Positions 8,092 to 17,021 of a DNA stretch of 64,000 nt are shown here, piece after piece. Location of the stretch: NCBI RefSeq assembly GCF_051297175.1, contig NZ_JBINNY010000001.1, positions 3,410,001 through 3,474,000 on the forward strand, read 5' to 3'. The translations under genes were made by a program, and so were the position numbers. The number at the start of each line of letters is the position of its first letter. The stretch's first letter is position 1. The notes under the pieces are model-generated. The model ran no database searches. It saw only the letters and a program-made list of their open reading frames with translations, and was not told the DNA's origin. The stretch comes from Dryocola sp051297175 (GTDB lineage Bacteria > Pseudomonadota > Gammaproteobacteria > Enterobacterales > Enterobacteriaceae).

Positions 8092-9648
8092 ATGTTCAAA
8101 TATTTACTGCTCGGAAGTGCCCTATTTATTACGCCCGGCGCGATCGCCCATAATGACGACGCATATAGTCACGACCCGCAAAATATGAATTACACGCGAA
8201 ATAGCTGGATGTCAGATATTGCAGATAATACTCCGATTTGGCAGCTCAGTATTCCCGGAACGCATGACTCAGGCTCACGACTTGGCGGAGACAGCGTTGC
8301 CAACCAGGTAATGACTATCGATCAGCAGTTAAATTCCGGCATTCGTTATCTGGATATTCGCGTTCGCCATATTGATAATGCTTTTGCGATACACCATAGC
8401 TTTGTTTATCAGAAATTAAATTTTGATGACGTCATGAGACAGGCCACTGCTTTTCTGACAGCCAACCCGCGTGAAATCGTATTTATGCGCGTGCGTGATG
8501 AATATGAAGGAACAAATAACACAAGGCAAATAAGCGAAACCTTCAGCGAATATATTAAGAAATATCGCCCCTGGGTTAAAGAGAGTTTGCGTAACCAGAA
8601 TATTGCCAACACACCGGTTAAAGAATTACGCGGAAAGATCTACTTCCTGTTCGATAACGTTCGTCCTATGACGTCCTTTAACGTCGATGGAACGGAATTA
8701 AACCAGGTCGATATGCAGGATGATTTCAGCGTAACAACCAACTGGGACCTCTACGATAAATGGGGCAAGGTGAAAAACTTTGTCGAGAAAGAGAAAAGCG
8801 CACACGCATTTTCTATCAATCATTTAAGCGCCTCAGGCGGCTCCTTCCCCTATTTTATCGCTAGCGGTCATTCCAGTAGTGGCACCGGCGCACCGCGCCT
8901 CGCCACAGGTTTAACTACCCCGGGCTGGAAAAATCACTACCCTGACTTCCCCCGCGTTTCATGCTTTGTGGGTATCTGTACCATTGCTTTTGAAGGCACA
9001 AACACGCTGACGAAAAATTACCTGAACAAAAATAGCCTCCAGCGCACCGGGGTTATAGCCGCCGACTTCCCCGGTCAGGGTTTAATCGATGCAATCGTTA
9101 ATAAGAACGTCTTTGCATCGCGGCAATACGTTGTCCAGGCCACAAATCAGTGCATGTCCGTTGCTGGCGGAAACGTTAACGATTCGGGACGCAGGATTAT
9201 TGTTGAAGAGTGTAATAAAAACGCCTCCATCCAAAAAATCATCCATCAGGATAACCAGTTAATGATTGGCTCGCAGTGTGTTGATTTACTGTTTGGGCGT
9301 GCGGTGAAGAATACCCCACTTGTTATATGGCCTTGCGGCAACAGCGCCAATCAGAAATGGTACCGCGAGGGCAATATGTTCCGTAGCGCGATGCCGGGCA
9401 CCAATCTTTGTATCGATCTTGGCGATGATCGCCGCAGTCTGGAGGTATTTGACTGCTGGCAACCCAGTACTGACCAACAGTTCTCTGCCATTGCGACAAG
9501 GAAATCAGCAAACGCAGCGGTTTCAATAAACAGCGATGAAGGATCTATCGTCGCGCCTGATTATACCAATGCACCGTTATTTATTCACCAGCAGAAAGGT
9601 ACTATACCTGTCGTGACGATTAGCAAAACCACAGTAACTAAGCTGTGA
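8092..9648 (+). CDS. Secreted PI-PLC-like phosphodiesterase with C-terminal ricin B-type lectin domain
   Basis: A 518-residue protein with an N-terminal signal peptide (MFKYLLLGSALFITPGAIA, cleavage expected before HNDD). Residues about 45-300 form a PI-PLC X-type barrel: IPGTHDS carries the first catalytic His (His58) with Asp59, DIRVR follows, IHHS supplies the second His (101/102), and NPREIVFMRVRDEY is typical of the family. From about 345 to 485 there are beta-trefoil features: NQCMSV, QCVDLLFG, NQKWYREG, NLCIDLGDD and DQQFS. Such enzymes cleave phosphatidylinositol or its glycans, but substrate cannot be told here. It is alone on the plus strand between cydA and sucD, is more AT-rich than its neighbours, and has AAAGGAT before the ATG. 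E. coli has mngRAB in this interval, so this looks acquired or lineage-specific. Confidence 0.85.
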   Translation: MFKYLLLGSALFITPGAIAHNDDAYSHDPQNMNYTRNSWMSDIADNTPIWQLSIPGTHDSGSRLGGDSVANQVMTIDQQLNSGIRYLDIRVRHIDNAFAIHHSFVYQKLNFDDVMRQATAFLTANPREIVFMRVRDEYEGTNNTRQISETFSEYIKKYRPWVKESLRNQNIANTPVKELRGKIYFLFDNVRPMTSFNVDGTELNQVDMQDDFSVTTNWDLYDKWGKVKNFVEKEKSAHAFSINHLSASGGSFPYFIASGHSSSGTGAPRLATGLTTPGWKNHYPDFPRVSCFVGICTIAFEGTNTLTKNYLNKNSLQRTGVIAADFPGQGLIDAIVNKNVFASRQYVVQATNQCMSVAGGNVNDSGRRIIVEECNKNASIQKIIHQDNQLMIGSQCVDLLFGRAVKNTPLVIWPCGNSANQKWYREGNMFRSAMPGTNLCIDLGDDRRSLEVFDCWQPSTDQQFSAIATRKSANAAVSINSDEGSIVAPDYTNAPLFIHQQKGTIPVVTISKTTVTKL

Positions 9649-9712
9649 ATACATTTGCGTGGCGCTTAATTAAATGCGTATTTAACTGCCCAATTGTGTA
9701 TTCATATTGAAA

Positions 9713-9738
9713 TAAAAAAGGCCACCCAAAGGGTGGCC
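9713..9738 (-). terminator. Terminator of the sdh-suc operon
   Basis: The inverted repeat GGCCACCC-aaa-GGGTGGCC is followed on the minus strand by TTTTTT. It lies 60 bases beyond the sucD stop and would form the 3' end of the long sdhCDAB-sucABCD mRNA. Confidence 0.9.
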
Positions 9739-9798
9739 AACCATGTCGAACATTTATTATTAGTTCTACGGCTTCCCCGCTCTGACGGGGAAACGCGA
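9713..9798 (-). ncRNA. sdhX: Probable SdhX (RybD) sRNA from the sucD 3' UTR
   Basis: In E. coli the 3' UTR of the sdh-suc mRNA is released by RNase E as the Hfq-bound sRNA SdhX. The same position here is an 86-base 3' UTR. It holds a first hairpin (CCCCGTCAGAGCGGGG), an AU-rich single-stranded stretch, and a strong Rho-independent terminator suited to Hfq binding. Identity is inferred from position and architecture; the exact 5' end is not visible. Confidence 0.5.
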
Positions 9799-10671
9799 TT
9801 ACTGCGGCAGAATCGCCTTCAGCGCATCGCCGATATCAGCGAGGCTGCGAACGGTTTTCACGCCTGCGGCTTCCAGCGCTGCGAACTTCTCATCCGCGGT
9901 GCCTTTACCCCCCGCGATGATGGCGCCCGCGTGGCCCATGCGCTTGCCTTTCGGCGCGGTTACACCAGCGATATAACCCACTACCGGCTTGGTTACATGG
10001 TCTTTGATGTAGGCCGCGGCTTCTTCTTCTGCGCTACCGCCGATTTCACCGATCATCACGATGGCTTCGGTTTTCGGATCTTCCTGGAACATCTTCAGGA
10101 TATCGATAAAGTTAGAGCCTGGAATCGGGTCACCGCCGATGCCCACGCAGGTGGACTGGCCCAGACCGATATCGGTGGTCTGCTTAACGGCTTCATAGGT
10201 TAGCGTACCGGAGCGGGAAACGATGCCCACTTTGCCCGGCAGGTGAATATGACCCGGCATGATGCCAATTTTGCATTCGCCCGGCGTGATAACGCCTGGG
10301 CAGTTTGGCCCAATCATGCGCACGCCAGCTTCGTCAAGCTTCACCTTCACCGCCAGCATGTCCAGCGTCGGGATGCCTTCGGTGATGGTAATAATCAGCT
10401 TAATGCCCGCGTCGATAGCTTCCAGAATGGAGTCTTTGCAGAACGGCGCTGGCACATAAATAACAGATGCGGTCGCGCCCGTTGCTTCAACGGCTTCACG
10501 CACGGTGTTGAAGACCGGCAGGCCGAGGTGCTCGGTGCCGCCTTTACCTGGCGTTACGCCGCCAACCATTTGCGTACCGTATGCAATCGCCTGCTCGGAG
10601 TGGAAAGTCCCCTGGCTGCCGGTGAAACCCTGGCAAATTACCTTGGTGTTTTTATCGATCAAAATGGACAT
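9799..10671 (-). CDS. sucD: Succinyl-CoA synthetase alpha subunit
   Basis: SucD with SucC converts succinyl-CoA to succinate with ATP formation. The protein is 290 aa (289 in E. coli) and begins MSILIDKNTKVICQGFTG, the CoA-binding Rossmann fold. The GHAGAI motif contains the phosphohistidine (His247), and GPNCPGVI and SRSGTLTYE are also present. Its ATG overlaps the sucC stop by one base (TAATG). It is the last cistron of the supra-operon. Confidence 0.98.
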   Translation of the reverse strand: MSILIDKNTKVICQGFTGSQGTFHSEQAIAYGTQMVGGVTPGKGGTEHLGLPVFNTVREAVEATGATASVIYVPAPFCKDSILEAIDAGIKLIITITEGIPTLDMLAVKVKLDEAGVRMIGPNCPGVITPGECKIGIMPGHIHLPGKVGIVSRSGTLTYEAVKQTTDIGLGQSTCVGIGGDPIPGSNFIDILKMFQEDPKTEAIVMIGEIGGSAEEEAAAYIKDHVTKPVVGYIAGVTAPKGKRMGHAGAIIAGGKGTADEKFAALEAAGVKTVRSLADIGDALKAILPQ

Positions 10672-11837
10672 TATTTCCCCTCCACGGCAGCAACAACCTG
10701 CTGTGCTGCGTCTGTCAGACTTTTCGCTGCAATAATATTCAGGCCACTATCCGCCAGTTTCTTCGCGCCCAGCTCGGCGTTGTTGCCTTCCAGACGAACG
10801 ACAACCGGCACGTTTACGCCCACTTCCGCTACGGCACCGATAATGCCGTCAGCGATCAGGTCACAACGGACGATACCGCCGAAAATGTTAACCAGAACCG
10901 CTTTCACTTTGTCGTCAGACAGAATGATTTTAAAGGCTTCGGTCACGCGCTCTTTGGTAGCACCTCCGCCAACGTCCAGGAAGTTCGCAGGCTCGCCGCC
11001 GTGCAGCTTAACGATGTCCATAGTGCCCATCGCAAGGCCCGCGCCGTTAACCATGCAGCCGATGTTGCCATCAAGCGCTACGTAGTTCAGCTCCCACTGC
11101 GCGGCCTGAGACTCACGCGCATCTTCCTGGCTTGGGTCGCGCATTTCGCGCAGCTCTGGCTGACGGAACAATGCGTTGCCATCGGCGCCCAGTTTGCCGT
11201 CGAGGCAAATCAGATCGCCCTGTTTGGTGATGACCAGCGGGTTGATTTCGATAAGCGCAAGGTCGCGCTCAAGGAAAATATTCGCCAGGCCCATAAAAAT
11301 TTTGGTGAACTGCTGAACCTGTTTACCTTCCAGACCCAGTTTGAACGCCAGTTCACGGCCCTGATAAGGCATCGGACCGGTCAGCGGATCGAGCGCCACT
11401 TTGTGGATCAGGTGCGGGGTTTCTTCCGCCACTTTCTCGATTTCCACGCCGCCTTCGGTAGAAGCCATAAACACAACGCGACGGGAGCTACGGTCAACTA
11501 CCGCGCCCAGATACAGCTCTTTATCAATGTCAGTCGCGGCTTCAACCAGAATCTGGTGAACCGGCTGGCCATTGGCGTCCGTTTGGTAGGTTACAAGACG
11601 TTTGCCAAGCCAGTGTTCAGCAAAGGCACGGATGTCTTCTTTGCTGTTAACCACTTTCACGCCGCCCGCTTTACCGCGGCCACCGGCATGAACCTGACAT
11701 TTCACCACCCACGGACCTGCGCCAATTTTGGAAGCAGCTTCTTCCGCTTCACGCGGCGTGGTGCAGGCGTAACCGACAGGTGCCGGCAGGCCATACCTTG
11801 CAAACAACTGTTTCGCCTGATATTCGTGTAAGTTCAT
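10671..11837 (-). CDS. sucC: Succinyl-CoA synthetase beta subunit
   Basis: ATP-grasp subunit that binds nucleotide and Mg2+ and pairs with SucD. It is 388 aa, the exact E. coli length, from MNLHEYQAKQLFARYG to VVAAVEGK. The motifs VKCQVHAGGRGKAGGV and the C-terminal FGGIVRCDLIADGII are intact. It is separated from sucB by about 130 bases that hold a REP-type repeat. Confidence 0.98.
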   Translation of the reverse strand: MNLHEYQAKQLFARYGLPAPVGYACTTPREAEEAASKIGAGPWVVKCQVHAGGRGKAGGVKVVNSKEDIRAFAEHWLGKRLVTYQTDANGQPVHQILVEAATDIDKELYLGAVVDRSSRRVVFMASTEGGVEIEKVAEETPHLIHKVALDPLTGPMPYQGRELAFKLGLEGKQVQQFTKIFMGLANIFLERDLALIEINPLVITKQGDLICLDGKLGADGNALFRQPELREMRDPSQEDARESQAAQWELNYVALDGNIGCMVNGAGLAMGTMDIVKLHGGEPANFLDVGGGATKERVTEAFKIILSDDKVKAVLVNIFGGIVRCDLIADGIIGAVAEVGVNVPVVVRLEGNNAELGAKKLADSGLNIIAAKSLTDAAQQVVAAVEGK

Positions 11838-11864
11838 GAGTTCTATCCATCCTTCATCAAAACA

Positions 11865-11961
11865 GGTAGGTCAGCAGTCCACGTCGGATGACGCTTCGCT
11901 TATCCGACCTACCAGGCAGGTGATATTTGTAGGGCGGGTAAGCAACGCGCCACCCGCCAGA
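11865..11961. repeat. REP/BIME-like palindromic element between sucB and sucC
   Basis: Two palindromic units are visible. GTCGGAT...ATCCGAC flanks a GACGCTTCGCTT loop region (11883-11908), and GGCGGGT...ACCCGCC follows (11933-11958). These are typical enterobacterial REP/PU sequences, lying in transcribed spacers where they can modulate mRNA stability. Confidence 0.75.
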
Positions 11962-11966
11962 GGTTA

Positions 11967-13193
11967 CTACACGTCCAGCAGCAGACGAGTTGGATCTTCC
12001 AGCAGCTCTTTAATCGCTACCAGGTAACCCACGGACTCGCGGCCATCGATCAGGCGGTGATCGTAAGAAAGCGCCAGGTACATCATCGGCAGGATCTCAA
12101 CTTTACCGTCGACCGCCATCGGACGATCTTTAATGGCATGCATACCCAGAATCGCGCTCTGCGGCGGGTTAATGATCGGGGTAGACATCAGGGAACCGAA
12201 CACGCCACCGTTGGTGATGGTGAAGTTGCCGCCGGTCAGGTCTTCAACGGTCAGCTTGCCGTCGCGCCCTTTCACGGCCAGTTCTTTAATGCGTTTCTCA
12301 ATGTCAGCCATGCCGATGGTGTCGACATCGCGCAGCACAGGCGTTACCAGGCCACGCGGGGTAGATACCGCAATGCTGACGTCGAAGTAGTTGTGGTAAA
12401 CCACGTCTTCGCCATCGATAGACGCGTTGACTTCCGGATAGCGTTTCAGCGCTTCAACTACCGCTTTGATGTAGAAGGACATAAAGCCCAGACGTACACC
12501 GTGGCGTTTTTCGAAGGCTTCACCGTACTGCTTGCGCAGCTCCATGATTGGCTTCATGTTCACTTCGTTGAAGGTCGTGAGCATGGCGGTGGAGTTTTTC
12601 GCTTCCAGCAGACGCTCCGCCACGCGTTTGCGCAGGCGAGTCATCGGCACGCGTTTTTCGCTGCGGCCAGCCAACGGCGCAACCGGTGCTTTGGTTTCTT
12701 CTGCCGCTTTGGCCTGAGCAGGCTGGGCCGCTTTCGCCTGGGTCAGATGCTTATCAACGTCTTCACGGGTAATACGGCCACCCACGCCGCTGCCTTTGAT
12801 TGCATTGGCATCCAGAGAATGCTCGGCAATCAGGCGACGAATCGCTGGGCTCAGCGCGTCGTTGCTCTGCTCTTCCAGGGAAGCCTGCTGGCGCTGCGCT
12901 GGGGTGGACTCTTTGCTGTCCGCTTTCGCAGAGGTCTCTTTCCCGTTGCTGTTGCCTTCACGCAGGCGGCCAAGAATCTGGCGGGAGGTGACGGTCGTGC
13001 CTTCATCTTCCAGAACTGCATCCAGAACACCATCTGCCGACGCCGGTACTTCCAGTACCACTTTGTCAGTTTCGATTTCTACCAGCACTTCGTCGCGGGT
13101 AACGGTATCACCCGGTTTTTTATGCCATGTCGCAACGGTCGCATCGGCAACGGACTCAGGCAGGTCAGGAACGAGAATATCTACGCTACTCAT
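11967..13193 (-). CDS. sucB: Dihydrolipoyl succinyltransferase, E2 of 2-oxoglutarate dehydrogenase
   Basis: E2 core of the 2-oxoglutarate dehydrogenase complex. The order is an N-terminal lipoyl domain (EIETDKVVLEV, with Lys44 the lipoylation site), a linker, a peripheral-subunit binding domain at about 113-150 (LSPAIRRLIAEH...GRITREDV), and the acyltransferase domain ending SYDHRLIDGRES, with His379 and Asp383 catalytic. It is 408 aa (405 in E. coli); the difference is in the Ala/Lys-rich linker. It begins 14 bases after sucA. Confidence 0.98.
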   Translation of the reverse strand: MSSVDILVPDLPESVADATVATWHKKPGDTVTRDEVLVEIETDKVVLEVPASADGVLDAVLEDEGTTVTSRQILGRLREGNSNGKETSAKADSKESTPAQRQQASLEEQSNDALSPAIRRLIAEHSLDANAIKGSGVGGRITREDVDKHLTQAKAAQPAQAKAAEETKAPVAPLAGRSEKRVPMTRLRKRVAERLLEAKNSTAMLTTFNEVNMKPIMELRKQYGEAFEKRHGVRLGFMSFYIKAVVEALKRYPEVNASIDGEDVVYHNYFDVSIAVSTPRGLVTPVLRDVDTIGMADIEKRIKELAVKGRDGKLTVEDLTGGNFTITNGGVFGSLMSTPIINPPQSAILGMHAIKDRPMAVDGKVEILPMMYLALSYDHRLIDGRESVGYLVAIKELLEDPTRLLLDV

Positions 13194-13207
13194 TTTTTAT
13201 CCTTTAA

Positions 13208-16015
13208 TTAATCGACGTTCAGCGCGTCATTAACCAGATCTTGCTGCTGTTTCTGGTGAACGGACATATACCCTACCGCCGGAGAGGCGGAGGCCGGACG
13301 ACCTGCGTAACGCAGGGCAGATCCGAATGGAATCACTTCGCGGAAGTGGTGTTGGCTGCAGTACCATGCGCCCTGGTTAAGCGGCTCTTCCTGGCACCAC
13401 ACGAAATCATGCACGTGAGCAAACGGCTTCAGCGCTTCCTGCACCGCCTGGTGCGGGAACGGATACAGCTGCTCGATGCGCACGATCGCGACATCTTTTT
13501 GATCGCGCTTGCGGCGCTGCTCAAGCAGGTCGTAATAGACCTTGCCGGAACACAGTACCACGCGCTTCACGCCTTTCGGATCCAGCTCGTCAACTTCGCC
13601 AATCGCAGGCAGGAAGCTGCCGTTTGCCAGCTCGTCGAGCGTTGAAACCGCCAGCGGGTGACGCAGCAGGGATTTCGGTGACATCACCACCAGCGGACGA
13701 CGCATACCGCGCAGCGCCTGACGACGCAGCATGTGGTAAACCTGAGCCGGGGTAGAAGGCACGCAAACCTGCATGTTCTGCTCGGCGCACAGCTGGAGGT
13801 AGCGTTCCAGACGCGCGGAGGAGTGCTCCGGCCCCTGGCCTTCGTAGCCATGCGGCAGCAGCATCACCAGGCCACACATACGGCCCCATTTTTGCTCGCC
13901 GGAGCTGATGAACTGGTCGATAACCACCTGTGCGCCGTTCGCGAAGTCGCCAAACTGGGCTTCCCAAATGGTCAGCGTGCGCGGCTCGGCGGTGGCATAA
14001 CCGTATTCAAAGGCCAGCACGGCTTCTTCCGACAGCACGGAGTCCCAGACTTTGAACTCGCCCTGGCTGTTATGCACGTGCTGCAGCGGCGTGTAGGTTG
14101 AACCGTTGGTCTGGTTGTGGATTACCGCGTGACGGTGGAAGAAAGTGCCGCGGCCGGCGTCTTCACCGGAAAGACGAACGGAAACGCCTTCGTCAACAAG
14201 CGTGGCGTAGGCCAGGTTTTCAGCCGCGCCCCAGTCGAACTTCTTGGCACCGTTCGCCATTTCCAGGCGGTCGCTGTAGATCTTCGCCACGCGGGACTGC
14301 ATTTCAACGGATTCAGGCGCGGTGCTGATGCGTTTCGCCAGCTCCTGCAGACGCTTCATCTCGACCTTGTTCGGGTAGCTCTCATCCCACTCGTGGTTGA
14401 GGTACGGCGACCAGGTGAACGAATGCATGTTCATCGGGCGGTATTCTTCCACCACGCATTCACCGGCATCCAGCGCGTCGCGGTAGAGATTCACCATTTC
14501 GGTGGCATCTTCGAGCGTCGCCAGCTTTTCCTGCTCCAGACGGTCGGCGTAAATCTTACGCGGCGTCGGGTGCTTTTTGATTTTCTGGTACATCACCGGC
14601 TGCGTTGCGCTTGGCTCGTCGGCTTCGTTGTGGCCGTGACGACGATAGCAAACCAGGTCGATAAACACGTCGCGCTTGAAGGTGTTACGGAAGTCCAGCG
14701 CCAGACGGGTCACGAAGGCTACCGCTTCCGGATCGTCTGCATTAACGTGGAAAATCGGCGCCATCACCATCTTACCGATATCGGTACAGTACGGCGTGGA
14801 GCGCGCGTCCAGCGGGTTGGAGGTGGTGAAACCGATCTGGTTATTGATAACGATGCGAACGGTACCGCCCACTTCGTAACCGCGCGCTTTGGACATGTTC
14901 AGGGTTTCCTGAACTACGCCCTGCCCGGCAACCGCCGCGTCACCGTGAATGGTGATCGGCAGAACCTGGTTGCTGCCCGGTTTATCCAGCCTGTCCAGAC
15001 GCGCGCGCACGGAACCGATAACCACCGGGCTTACGATTTCCAGGTGCGACGGGTTAAACGCCAGCGCCAGGTGAACCAGGCCGCCTTCGGTTTCTACGTC
15101 GGACGAGAAGCCCATGTGGTACTTCACGTCGCCGGTGCCGAGGTGTTCTTTATGCTTGCCCGCGAATTCGTCGAACAGATCCTGCGGTTTTTTGCCTAAA
15201 ACGTTAATCAGCACGTTGAGGCGGCCACGGTGCGCCATCCCCAGAACCACTTCGCGCGTGCCGCTCTTGCCCGCATGGCGGATCATCTCTTTGAGCATTG
15301 GCACCAGCGCGTCGCCACCTTCCAGAGAGAAGCGTTTCGCGCCCGGGAATTTCGCCCCCAGGTAACGCTCCAGACCTTCAGCGGCGGTCAGCTCGCTCAG
15401 GAAGCGTTTTTTCTCTTCATTAGTAAAGGTGGAGTGACCGACAACGGATTCGATGCGCTGCTGGATCCAGCGCTTCTCTTCGGTGTTGGTGATGTGCATG
15501 TATTCTGCACCGATGGAGCCGCCGTAGGTTTGCTTCAGCGCCTCAATCAGATCGGCAAGCTTCATGGTTTCTTTGCCGCTGGCAAAAGATCCCACGTTAA
15601 AGGTTTCCTGAAGATCGGCGTCGGTCAGATTATGGAAGGCCGGGTCGAGATCGGGAACCGCGTCCTGTTTCCACAGGCCGAGCGGATCGAGATTAGCCGC
15701 CTGATGGCCACGGAAGCGCCACGCGTTGATAAGCTGCAGTACTTTGACCTGCTTAACATCGGTATCAGGGTCGGTAATCGCGGTGGAATAACGTGAGGCA
15801 TCCTTCGCCAGACGACGGAAATAATCACGTGTTTTGGAATGGAATTGATCCGGTCTGGCTCCGGTTCCAGGAAGCTGCTGGAACATTGAGCGCCAGTGCG
15901 CATCAACAGAGTCAGGATCGGTTAAGAAGTCTTCATAGAGCTGCTCTATCCAGGACTGGTTTGCACCGGCCAGGTAAGAGGAATCCAGCCAGGCTTTCAT
16001 TTCGCCGTTCTGCAT
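13208..16015 (-). CDS. sucA: 2-Oxoglutarate dehydrogenase E1 component
   Basis: Thiamine diphosphate-dependent decarboxylase that feeds succinyl groups to SucB. It is 935 aa (933 in E. coli). The N-terminal docking segment is WLDSSYLAGANQSWIEQLYEDF. The core has HGDAAVAGQGVVQE, the ThDP site, and VVLGMAHRGRLN. The C-terminal transketolase-like part has HGYEGQGPEHSSARLER and ends DALNVD. The ATG at 16015 matches the E. coli MQN start. Confidence 0.98.
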   Translation of the reverse strand: MQNGEMKAWLDSSYLAGANQSWIEQLYEDFLTDPDSVDAHWRSMFQQLPGTGARPDQFHSKTRDYFRRLAKDASRYSTAITDPDTDVKQVKVLQLINAWRFRGHQAANLDPLGLWKQDAVPDLDPAFHNLTDADLQETFNVGSFASGKETMKLADLIEALKQTYGGSIGAEYMHITNTEEKRWIQQRIESVVGHSTFTNEEKKRFLSELTAAEGLERYLGAKFPGAKRFSLEGGDALVPMLKEMIRHAGKSGTREVVLGMAHRGRLNVLINVLGKKPQDLFDEFAGKHKEHLGTGDVKYHMGFSSDVETEGGLVHLALAFNPSHLEIVSPVVIGSVRARLDRLDKPGSNQVLPITIHGDAAVAGQGVVQETLNMSKARGYEVGGTVRIVINNQIGFTTSNPLDARSTPYCTDIGKMVMAPIFHVNADDPEAVAFVTRLALDFRNTFKRDVFIDLVCYRRHGHNEADEPSATQPVMYQKIKKHPTPRKIYADRLEQEKLATLEDATEMVNLYRDALDAGECVVEEYRPMNMHSFTWSPYLNHEWDESYPNKVEMKRLQELAKRISTAPESVEMQSRVAKIYSDRLEMANGAKKFDWGAAENLAYATLVDEGVSVRLSGEDAGRGTFFHRHAVIHNQTNGSTYTPLQHVHNSQGEFKVWDSVLSEEAVLAFEYGYATAEPRTLTIWEAQFGDFANGAQVVIDQFISSGEQKWGRMCGLVMLLPHGYEGQGPEHSSARLERYLQLCAEQNMQVCVPSTPAQVYHMLRRQALRGMRRPLVVMSPKSLLRHPLAVSTLDELANGSFLPAIGEVDELDPKGVKRVVLCSGKVYYDLLEQRRKRDQKDVAIVRIEQLYPFPHQAVQEALKPFAHVHDFVWCQEEPLNQGAWYCSQHHFREVIPFGSALRYAGRPASASPAVGYMSVHQKQQQDLVNDALNVD

Positions 16016-16129
16016 CGTGATCCCTTAAGCATTTATCTGCTTATTTCGCCGTGGATTACTATAGCGTACGCGTGTGGTACACATTCCAGGGTTCACTTTC
16101 TGCGAGCCAGTTGCCGTGGTAATTCGGCT

Positions 16130-16278
16130 CGCGAAGGAACCTTTAAAAACTGTCTACATGGCAGTTTTTGAAGGTTTCCTGCACGGCTCCCGTGAAGGGA
16201 GCCAACCGGTGGAAGGCAATTCGTTTATTCACCCTACTTTTGCTTCGTAGGGCGGATAAGCCTGCGCCTTCCGCCATT
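16130..16278. repeat. Structured spacer between sdhB and sucA, including a REP-like unit
   Basis: Three successive inverted repeats occupy the spacer. A long hairpin lies at about 16132-16183 (GGAACCTTTAAAAACTG paired with CAGTTTTTGAAGGTTTCC). A smaller one is GGCTCCC...GGGAGCC (about 16185-16202). A REP-like GGCGGATAAGC...TTCCGCC lies at about 16250-16277. They sit on the mRNA that joins sdhB and sucA, so they probably affect segmental stability or partial termination. Confidence 0.6.
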
Positions 16279-16289
16279 TCTTTGACTTA

Positions 16290-17006
16290 CTACGCGCTCT
16301 TCTGCAACAGCATCGACTTGATATGGCCGATAGCTTTCGTCGGGTTCAATCCCTTAGGACATACACTGACGCAGTTCATGATGCTGTGGCAGCGGAATAC
16401 GCTGAAAGCGTCGCTCATGCCGTCAAGACGGCTGGCGGTTTCCGTGTCGCGGCTATCAATAAGGAATCGATAGGCTGCGAGCAAACCTGCCGGACCGATG
16501 AATTTGTCAGGGTTCCACCAGAATGATGGGCAGGAAGTGGAGCAGCAGGCACACAGAATGCACTCGTACAGACCATCCAGTTTTTCACGCTGCTCGGGCG
16601 ACTGTAAGTGCTCGCGAGCCGGTGGATTTTGCCCATTATTCAACAGGTAAGGCTTAATCTTCTCATATTGGGCATAGAATTGCCCCATGTCTACCACCAG
16701 ATCCCGCACAACCGGTAATCCGGGCAGCGGACGGATCACAATCTTCTGTTTTCCGTTGCCCAGCGCGGAAATTGGGGTGATGCACGCCAGGCCATTTTTG
16801 CCGTTCATGTTCACGCCGTCGGAGCCGCAAACGCCTTCACGACAGGAGCGGCGAAACGCCAGCGTCGGGTCTTTTTCTTTCAGCTGAATGAGCGCATCGA
16901 GCAACATCATGTCGCGCCCTTCTTCCCCTTCCAGGGTGTACTCCTGCATACGCGGAGCATCGTCTACGTCCGGGTTGTAGCGATAAATAGAGAATTCGAG
17001 TTTCAT
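16290..17006 (-). CDS. sdhB: Succinate dehydrogenase iron-sulfur subunit
   Basis: Electron-transfer subunit with [2Fe-2S], [4Fe-4S] and [3Fe-4S] clusters. It is 238 aa from the ATG at 17006, the E. coli length; a GTG one codon earlier is less likely. The [2Fe-2S] ligands are Cys55, Cys60, Asp63 and Cys75 (CREGVCGSDG...GLAC). CILCACCSTSCPS and CHSIMNCVSVCPKGLNP bind the other clusters. It follows sdhA by 15 bases. Confidence 0.98.
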   Translation of the reverse strand: MKLEFSIYRYNPDVDDAPRMQEYTLEGEEGRDMMLLDALIQLKEKDPTLAFRRSCREGVCGSDGVNMNGKNGLACITPISALGNGKQKIVIRPLPGLPVVRDLVVDMGQFYAQYEKIKPYLLNNGQNPPAREHLQSPEQREKLDGLYECILCACCSTSCPSFWWNPDKFIGPAGLLAAYRFLIDSRDTETASRLDGMSDAFSVFRCHSIMNCVSVCPKGLNPTKAIGHIKSMLLQKSA

Positions 17007-17021
17007 CACTTTGCTCCGCTA

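Noticed and set aside
14117..15199. 360-residue plus-strand ORF opposite sucA
   Set aside because: Antisense shadow of sucA; no recognisable motifs and no own promoter or terminator.
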